From Scatophagus argus (taxonomy: Eukaryota; Chordata; Actinopteri; Scatophagidae), in the NCBI RefSeq assembly GCF_020382885.2, contig NC_058501.1:16258501-16322500 (forward strand): a DNA stretch of 64,000 nt. Reading direction: 5' to 3'. Every line of letters starts with the position of its first letter. Position 1 is the first letter of the stretch. Position numbers and translations under genes: made by a program. This document shows, one piece after another, positions 56,091 through 64,000 of this stretch. Below the pieces are notes generated by a model that worked only from the letters and a program-made list of their open reading frames with translations, searched no databases and was not told where the DNA came from.

Positions 56091-58147
56091 AGATGCTCTA
56101 TTGTGCATCCTCAGGCCGCCGCTCGCTTCACGTACAATCGCCGCTCTGCTGAAAACAACCACCGCTATTTCTCCCGGTATACAAATAAATATACTCCTTT
56201 CTCCTCCTCCTCCTATCTCTCAGTGTTGGAAGGGGTTGTCTGTGTTTTTCTCCTCCGCCAGCCTACGTCAGACACACACGGCGCGCATTGTCATGGTCCG
56301 CCTCGATCATCATAAAGCTCCAGAAGAGGAGGAAAAAAAAAGGTGGTGATATTCCCACAGGGAGATAATGGTGTGCATGTGGTGCTCAGGGCTGGGCTCA
56401 TATTGCCCTCATATTGGATTTTTAATCTCTTCAAGTAGCACTTCTGTATTCATTTGAGCACACTACTACGGCATCCTGTTAGACATGAGCGCCTAGAAAG
56501 GGTCGTTTTTGCGTTAGAAACACAAGTTACACACAGGTCATGTAAACACGCATCATGTGCTAGTGATCCGGATAAAAATACAGAAAGATCAAGCTGCTGT
56601 GCGCGAGTTAAAGGTAATGTTAGACCCAGCTGCCAGCTTATTAGGTGTATCTAACAAAAACTAATGCAGTTCAAATTCAATGCAAGAGTCCCTTTAATAA
56701 ATCCTATTTTCAAGAAGGCTATAATGCTCAGTTTTTATTGAAGGCTTTATGGAGATTTGGAGACTATAGTTTGGCGTGATAACATAAAACACATACAATC
56801 AATCAGCACCACAAAATTACAGTTAAACCAACATTTTCAACTCTGAGTATTTTAGGATTCGTTACAGTAGCATCCGACAGGCTTTCCACACCATGTATTT
56901 GTAAAATACTTTACAGCAATGAAAATGAGAGAGTAAACGTGAGCATTTTGTGGTTCGTAGTGCTTTTGGTACATGATGCACTTGTCTGCTTTTTGACTCA
57001 TCAGAGGAGGAGAAGCATGGGTGTTACAGATAACCTTACCGATGGCTCCTTCTCTTCTCAGTGAGTCATGACAGTGAACCAGCATGAACAATAGGAGGAC
57101 CCTGAAACTGAAGCAGCTAAATGCAATCCAGCCATCATTCATGTAATTTAGCTTCTGTGGAAAAAAAAAAAAAAGGCCTAAAATGTAGAAATGTTCAGTT
57201 TAGGCAGACCCAACACGAGTTATGAAATAAAAATGCAGGGACTTATACTCTCAGAAATAATATAAGTGAACCTTAAACTTAAATAAAATTAAATCTTTTT
57301 CTTCTTTCTTATTATCAGCTTATTACAACAGACATATTGTATGATCTGACTTAGGGCTGCAAATAGCAAATGTTTTCATCAGCCTATTGATGTATCTGCA
57401 GATAATTTTCTTAATTAATAGATAAACTGAGTTGTCTGTACATATGTCGCAAATAGTATAGAAAAAAACCAATTTCCTCGAGCTCAGTGTGACATCTTCA
57501 AACTGTTTGTTTAATCTAACCAGCACTCACAATCCAAAAAAGAGATCCAGTAAAGTAATATGACAAAAACAAGGATACAAACATTGGAGAAGCTGAAACT
57601 GCTGGCATTTTTATATCAGTCAGCTGACTGATTAATCAACTAATTGTTCCAGCTCTACTCCACAGAGTAATTTCTTTACTGGAAGACTGTTGTTCATTTC
57701 GCGTTTGGTTTTCAATCACCTTACAATCAGTTTGAATTTTTGCGGTAATACAAATGATGCTGGCAGTTGTTCGCCGGGTGTTTTCTCTGCTCCGAGCCCC
57801 CTGTGAGGCAACCATCTGCCCTGCTGTAGCGATCATGAGTGAAAAGCTGCAGGGGCAGCAGAGACTGCAGCTGAACATAACCTCTGGCAATCACGCAAGA
57901 ATCTTCCTTTCTGGGTGAGCAAAAATAAATAAAAATAAGTGGCAGACGCGGTGCCATTACATTACTGTGACCAGGTTAGAACGTACTCTCAATGTTTTAT
58001 ACATCTACCTCTCAACACCTACAGTGTCTCACTTTCCTGCATACCTTCATTTGGCTTTTTTACTTGTGCTTCATTCGGAAACACACTGGTCACAATGTTT
58101 GCCCATTAACTGTCCACTGCAGCTCACAAACGACCAATAAAGACAGT
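56091..58147. other. Intergenic region between lmtk3 and leng1 with unassigned exon-like blocks
   Basis: Two blocks stand out. On the minus strand, 57142 down to about 57024 reads MNDGWIAFSCFSFRVLLL and ends at a GTAAGG donor, looking like a short secreted-type N-terminus. At 57754-57918 on the + strand, a 54-codon frame starts MMLAVVRRVFSLLRAP and meets a CTGG/GTGAGC donor. The minus strand of the same block also has long frames. I recognise none of them and could not find partner exons, so no gene is called. Confidence 0.35.
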
Positions 58148-61100
58148 TCATGATTTTAATATCTCATCTCTCCAGCTCTCTCGATCCCGCCTTTGACGCT
58201 TTCGTGCGAGTTCTGGGAAGTACGCACTGTTGTATGGCCTGTCCCTCTCAGCTAACTCCCCCCCCAGCCCGCTGTCCTTCCCTTTGCCGTTCCTCTGGTC
58301 GAGCAGGGCCTGGGCTCTCCTCCGCTCTTCAGCTTCCCTTTGCAAACGCTCAGCACGCAACCTTTCTAAGGAGCTGGAAAAGACAGGAGAGAAAGAGATT
58401 TTTTGTGTCTCTAGGATATTTACAACATCATCATGTTTTTATACGCACCATGAGATTCACAACTCCAATATCTCCAATGATAAGGAAACTGATATGTGAG
58501 TAAAAGAGTCCTTTATGATTGACAGTGGTACAAAATGTCAAACAAGTAGTTCTTAATTTAGAAAATGTACTTAATCGCTTACTTTCTAAAAGTTGGATAA
58601 GAAGATTCTCACATCTGTACGAGAAATCTGAAGCTTACAGCCTGCAGCTGGTTGGATCAGCTTAGCACAGAGACTGGAAACAGTCGGCCGTGCTCTTTCC
58701 AAAGATAACAAAATCCACCAACTATCACCTAATTAACACATTATATCTCATTTGATTAATCCGTACTATTTCTCGCTAATCAAAGAGTGCGGACTGTAGA
58801 AACTGGCATTTTCACACAGTACACCAGTATTTATACATTAAACAGGACCTAATATATTAATGAGTGTGCTTTAGAAGTGCTTGGTGGTTGTCAGGCTACA
58901 TGTTTGCAGTATTTATGCAGAGCTAAGCTTGTGAGCGTGGTATCGATCCCCTCACGTAACTCTCGGCAAGAAAACAAATGCGCTTATTTCCCAAAATGTT
59001 GAACTACTCCTTTAAAACTAAGCGGCAAAAACTGAACAATCACACACATCACATCTAAATATTCTGATCTACTCTTAGTTATTGTTAGAGTATTTTAAGT
59101 AACAAGAGACGTTCTTACCTCTCACCGCTGCTCTTCTTTTCCCTTTTCCCTTTTTTCTCCCACTTCTTGCTCTTGTGGTCTTTTCTCTCCTTCACAGCAA
59201 GCGCTTTCTTTATATCTTTCAACGGGTCTAAACTATCTTTCAGTCTGAAATCTTTCTTCTCTCTCTCCTCTTCAGTTATTCCCTTCTTCTTTTCTTTGTC
59301 TTTCCTCTCTTCTTTTTCTTTGCTGGTTTTCAAGTACCATGGAGTGACCTCAGACCCCGGTTGGGGTCCGAGAGACACCAGCAAGCCGATGGCTCGTTCC
59401 TGCTTCTCCTGGAAAGAGACAGAACAGAAGACCAAGAGTAATTAAAAGCTGCCACGTGGAGACAGAAATAGTAAAACGATTCACTTTTTCTTTTTATATT
59501 TAAACACTTTGTCCATGAAACAGCAGTTTTGGATCACAGCCTCACGCCCCATGGTACAGGGTAAGTACTAAACTTAAAATCAGTTTGTGTTTGCCTGATC
59601 ATACCAGATGTTTGTTATGACAGGTACGTGACTGATCACATAGTATCAAATTAGTGCAAAATGGTATTTTTACACTAAGCAGAATTTGTTTTTTTCATGC
59701 AATTATTATCAATGGTGAATTAAAATAAAAATTTAGTTGTTCCACAATTTTTATTTTCAAAATCAAACATGTAACATTTCATTTTTCTCTTTATATCACC
59801 TCATTAATACTTAAATTACTACTCTAATATACTATTTAGGCATCTTTCTGATTCACCAATGCATAATTTATGGCTGAGAGAGTTAAAAGGAGCTGAACAT
59901 TTCTATAAAAGGATTTCTCCTTTCATAGAAAGGAGCTCTTGCTATGTCCTCAGTCGCTACAGTGAGCTGTCTTACTCAGGAACTTCCATTCATAGCAGAA
60001 ACAGGTTCACAACAGCAAACAAAGTTTACTCTGGTTACTGCCTCAGTACGAAACCAGGAATGGTATAAACAAATAACACGTAGCAAGGAGAACATAACCA
60101 AGAGAAAACAGTCACTGATGAAATCATGATGAATCAGATGCTGCCTGTCAGGTGATCACTGACAGGAGTTTTTAAAGTAGCACCATCACCTTTTCCTCCT
60201 TTTTCTCTCTGAGATACTCCTCATTCCCCTTCTTCTGTGAGGACTCCTCCAAGGGAAAAAGATTAAGATGCTCCAGAGCTCCACTTTCTCTCCTACCAGC
60301 ATCATCATCATCATCTGTCCTTCCTCCTTCTGACTGAAGAGCAGCTCGAGCTTTCCTTCTAAGATACTCTGTGCGTGCCTGTGGACAGGAATAGTCATTA
60401 GTCCAAAATAAAAACCAACACAGCTTTTTTAAAATGTATTATCACATAAGTATTCCTTTTAGCTGGCAAAGGTCTCCTTCTGCTTCAGTTGTGGTGTTGA
60501 TACAAAGATACTATACAAATACACAAGCAAAAAGCCTGAAAATGAATATTAGGATGAAACCATGGAAATAATAAGATGACTAAATTCTCCATAAGCTAAA
60601 ACTTACCCATAACAGCACACTTATAGTATGCACAGTATAAAAATATTAAAATTAACATATAACATTTTTTCACTGAATCACTATGATGTGTAAGATGTGA
60701 CATTTATTTCAACATGGTCAGGTCAGAAAGTTGGAGTCACTTTTGTCAAATTTGAACTGCTAATGCAATTTTGAAATTGATAGTGTGTTTTTTAATCCTC
60801 GCATCTCTGTTTTTTGCTAACACTTGTGTACCGGTATAATTCTGATAAACTTTTGCTTAAGTTCACACAGCTCAGCACCTATCAGTTCTACTCACACATT
60901 AAGACGCGGCTGCTCAGTGTGAATTACAGCTGAAATGATTACAGTGGCTGCTCAGCAACTTTTTAACTGCTGAATATTCGTTGCAGCCAGTTTTCAAGCA
61001 AAAATGCTAAACGGCTGCTGTTTTCGGCTTCTCAAAGTGAGAATTTGCTGCCTTTCTTTGGTAGATACACGTGATATTAAGTTGAATATCGAAATGACTG

Positions 61101-61624
61101 CTGGTGGGACCGAACAAGCGCTTTCAAAACGTCAACACTGGACCCTGACAAACTGTGACTTTGGGACATTTTATTGACTAAGTTACAGCTTATTTAATCA
61201 AGACAAAAACCTAACCATTTATAACAATTATATGAACTGCCCAGGTTAATGGACTTAGTGGCTAAGTGAAGCTAACTTTTGGAAATACCAGAACCTGCAA
61301 ACCTTTCTGGCTTTCAATGTCATTCAGAGAACTTAATTTGACTGACATAACCTGTGATCATTTATGAGGGTTTGTGATGTTGGAGGTGGACTCAAAACTT
61401 ATGGACTGCACATTATGTGTAACTGCTCCTCATCACTCTCTATAGGGTCATCATTAACATCCGGGGAAGTAACGTGACAACATCGGGGTCACCTCTTGCT
61501 CAGCAAGCTCCACGCGACGCTTGGCCTCGCGCTCCTGCTCCGCAGCTGCGGCTTCGTCCCTCCGCACGCGCGCGACGTTGTCTTTGTTGCGGACGTGCCA
61601 GCTCTTCTTTGGGAGGATATTCAT
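58148..61624 (-). CDS. leng1: Leukocyte receptor cluster member 1 homologue (4 coding exons, 278 aa)
   Basis: Exons on the - strand: 61493-61624, 60190-60378, 59119-59408, 58148-58373, summing to 837 nt in phase. It starts [20 protein letters not shown], the invariant start of the LENG1/CIR-N type family, in which this N-terminal motif (CIR N-terminal domain) is shared with the CBF1-interacting corepressor. The rest is highly charged. It has an Asp run (TDDDDDAG), [20 protein letters not shown], a Lys/Glu-rich segment with [12 protein letters not shown], and an ending [19 protein letters not shown] followed by RDEILKS. It is probably nuclear and mostly disordered or helical. The molecular role is not well established, and links to splicing factors are reported for relatives. 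The human protein is about 264 aa. Its neighbour on the right is tmc4, as in mammals. Confidence 0.95.
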
Positions 61625-62299
61625 AGTTGCTGTCCTCTAGCAGTCGGCTAGCTGAGCTGGCTTGCAGCGACTGAAAAAACCGTAAACCGTAACGTTTGTA
61701 TAAGAAGAAGTGGGGAAATAAGTAAGGGTGAAAACTGCTCACATATAAAGAGATAAAATAATAAAACTATTAACAATAGTCTGGATACCTTTTGGCAATT
61801 AAGCTAACGTTCGCCGAAGCCACCTTCCAACTTAATGCTAATGTTACTTTAACGTTAACGACAGCGCTGCAAGAAGATACATTAAACGTACTCCTTCACA
61901 ACAACCTAATCATTTCAACAATTAAACGTTAAAAGCGTAACGTGACTGTTGTCACTAACTCGCTAGAAGAGGAGCTGCTCTTGCTAGTCTCTGTAGGAGC
62001 CCACAGGAACAAGTAGATGCAAACAGGAAGTAAACATACACACATTTTTTTGCAACACCACAATTTTGACGCTAGAGGGGGCTATTATTTCTCTCATTTT
62101 ATTATGTAAAAGGAAAACAATAGAACTCTATTTTCGTGTACAGAGAAAAGAAGTGAAACTTTGCATTTATAACAAAGGAACATTTTGTATGGCATTATGC
62201 ATGGCTTTATGTTGTTTACCAAATACCACTTTTTTCATATACCACTGTATTTAAAGACAAACTTAACTCATTACTGCTAATAATGTAAATAATTGTGCA

Positions 62300-62452
62300 G
62301 GATTGTAAATAATGTGTGTGTTTTTGTACAGTTTATTTTTAAAAAAGTGCAAATATACTCCTATTTGTACCTCCATTTGCTATCCCTGAGCTGCTGTGAC
62401 ACTGAGAATTTCCCCACTGCAGGACTAGTCAAGTTCAATCAAGTTCAGACAA
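62300..62452 (+). mobile_element. Truncated LINE 3' tail between leng1 and tmc4
   Basis: GTACAGTTTATTTTTAAAA and GAGCTGCTGTGACACTGAG, followed by AATTTCCCCACTGCAGGAC and a short TCAAGTTCAATC repeat. This matches the general pattern of fish LINE 3' ends. No coding part remains. Confidence 0.55.
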
Positions 62453-62563
62453 TGGCACGTATATAAATTTTCTCAAGTACTGTACGTGCAATTTTGAGGA
62501 ACTTTTGAGGTACATTTTTTTATTACACTTCTACTCTGCATTTCAGAGTGAAATATTGTACTT

Positions 62564-62569
62564 TTTATT
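62564..62569 (-). terminator. Candidate tmc4 polyadenylation signal (AATAAA on the minus strand)
   Basis: TTTATT on the + strand, about 330 bases past the tmc4 stop. It is the nearest canonical hexamer. Confidence 0.35.
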
Positions 62570-62894
62570 GCACTATAGTTACCTCACTGCTATATTTACT
62601 AGTTATTTTCACATTGATAGTTTACATTAACATGTGATAAACTCATAATACAAAACGTGCAGCCCCTTGATAGATTAATAATCTACAGGTTTTAATTTTC
62701 CCTCATTAAAATTTCCTAGAAAACTTCTGGTCTGCCTGGTCTGTCAAGGATAACAACATCTTTAATTCAAAAATGTTGCTGCTGCTTCACTCCAGCCAGC
62801 ATTATATCATACTGACTTTATACGTAAAGGGTCCTGTCAGATGCCTCATCATGCTGTTTCATGTTTAGAGTCATAAAGAAGTAAACATGGCTCA

Positions 62895-64000
62895 TCAGTC
62901 TTCTTCAGTCTGTTTTGGTATCTGAAGTTGTTGACTCAGCATGTCAATCTGTTTGACCAAGAACTGCTTGTCACGGCCCTCCTGCAAGGCAAAGATTGCA
63001 TGGGTAAAACTGAATGCTTGTGTGGTGATTACAAAATCACAAATGCAAACCCACATTTATCAGATTTCTTTGCTTAACTATACACAATAGAATAAAATGC
63101 CAACAACTTACCAGTTTAAGCTGAGCTCTTAGCAAGGCAACACTATTCCCATAAACAGAGGCTAAGGCTACGAAATAACACAACACCACACTGCCAGGGA
63201 GAAAAGAGCCATGATTATACACCATAAAACGGCCAGTGGAGGACCATATAATATGCAGGTAAGATGTAGGCGGCATTCTATGTTGAGGTTCAAGGACAGC
63301 ACAGTATATACCAAAATAAGGATTCTACAGAAAGCACATCTAGTAAGTCCACTCACCCGAACAACACACACAGAGGGATGGAAAATGCCTGGGAGCCAAC
63401 GAAAAAGAGAAAGTTCTGTGTTGTTTCACAAAGTTTGTAGAAAGAGGCTGGAACAATCAACCACATGTAGCTGAAGGAACGGAAGGGACCGCAGCTCATA
63501 GATGGATGAATCCTGAGTAGAAAGAGAGAGTGTCTCAGTGTCTACCTTTACTGCTGTTTCACAATAATTATTCCTCACTGTCAGCGCAAAACTAAAAGCA
63601 AAACAAAACACTTTTGTTATGATTGTTATAGGAGAGAAATGCTCACTCAGAAAGACTGTAAACCATGACAACTGTGGCCAGGCTCCAGCCAAACAAGAGT
63701 ACCACCAGGAAGAAGAAGGCCGAGGTGGTGGAACGAAATGTCCTCAGTGCTGGCCGACAATTATAAAAGAGCGTGATCTGAGGGGGGAATTGACAGTGGA
63801 GAGATTAGGGACAAAACTGAAGCATGGTGTTGGAGAATCCAGGCTGTGTTAAAGCAACATCTCAACCTTTTTGAAGTAGAAGAGGATGACAAACTTGACA
63901 GTATTGATGAGCGGCAGCAGAGGGCAAAAAAGTGCTCCTGTCCAAACCACAGTCTGACCATAGACCAGCCCGAGCACATTGGAGGGAACTACGAACTCCT
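62895..64000 (-). CDS. tmc4: Transmembrane channel-like protein, C-terminal part (5 exons in window, runs off the right edge)
   Basis: Exons on the - strand: 63867-64000 (cut by the edge), 63647-63777, 63357-63512, 63112-63190, 62895-62981, all in phase. The sequence contains the TMC-domain signature [20 protein letters not shown], then [38 protein letters not shown] and three further hydrophobic segments, and ends [14 protein letters not shown] proteins are multi-pass membrane proteins related to TMEM16 and OSCA channels, and TMC1/2 form the hair-cell mechanotransduction channel. I name it tmc4 from its position next to leng1, as in mammals. Sequence alone separates TMC4, 6, 7 and 8 less surely. 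The N-terminal part and start lie outside the window. Confidence 0.88.

Larger units (their letters stand above)
61625..62894. other. leng1 upstream region and tmc4 3' region
   Basis: The leng1 leader probably includes an exon starting at about 61672, after a TTTTTTCAG acceptor on the minus strand, with transcription starting nearer 62000. To the right lie AT-rich sequence, a LINE tail (62300-62452) and a candidate tmc4 polyadenylation signal. No other exon was recognised. Confidence 0.45.

Overview
The window is vertebrate nuclear DNA, most likely from a teleost fish. Genes are split into many short exons with GT-AG introns, the spacing is compact, and microsatellites and truncated LINE tails of types common in fish are scattered through it. 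The encoded proteins match vertebrate families closely. No bacterial-type operon, CRISPR array, tRNA or rRNA gene was seen, and no retroviral, LTR or Polinton remains were recognised.

Layout, left to right: (1) 1-2600 holds an unassigned exon-like block and GT/GA microsatellites. (2) A BAIAP2/IRSp53-family gene lies on the + strand (4675-12501, 15 coding exons, 678 aa). (3) ndufa3 lies on the - strand (15776-17021, 83 aa), head-to-head with (4) tfpt on + (18006-20283, 199 aa). (5) cnot3 is on + (22071-28749, 904 aa), convergent with (6) prpf31 on - (30860-34692, 508 aa). (7) lmtk3 is on - (37222-55826, 16 coding exons, about 2755 aa) and contains one open coding exon of 6.26 kb. (8) leng1 is on - (58148-61624, 278 aa). 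(9) The 3' part of a TMC channel gene, probably tmc4, is on - (62895 to beyond the right edge). I assembled every exon chain by hand from splice sites. Each chain of the complete genes keeps phase at every junction and its summed length is divisible by three.

Context: as recalled, human 19q13.42 carries NDUFA3-TFPT-PRPF31-CNOT3-LENG1-TMC4. This window keeps that set but with changed order and orientation. LMTK3 sits between PRPF31 and LENG1, and a BAIAP2-like gene lies on the far side of NDUFA3. Human AATK-BAIAP2 (17q25) and LMTK2-BAIAP2L1 (7q21) are neighbouring pairs, so an LMTK3 plus BAIAP2-like pair here suggests a third copy of the same ancestral pair.

The genes do not form one pathway. 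They cover actin/membrane protrusion (BAIAP2-like), respiratory complex I (NDUFA3), chromatin remodelling (TFPT in INO80), mRNA deadenylation (CNOT3), splicing (PRPF31), a neuronal membrane-anchored kinase (LMTK3), a conserved protein of poorly known function (LENG1) and a TMC membrane protein. The most unusual part of the window is the expanded LMTK3 tail, with a threefold basic-Ser / LFLTEI module that I do not recognise from the mammalian protein.
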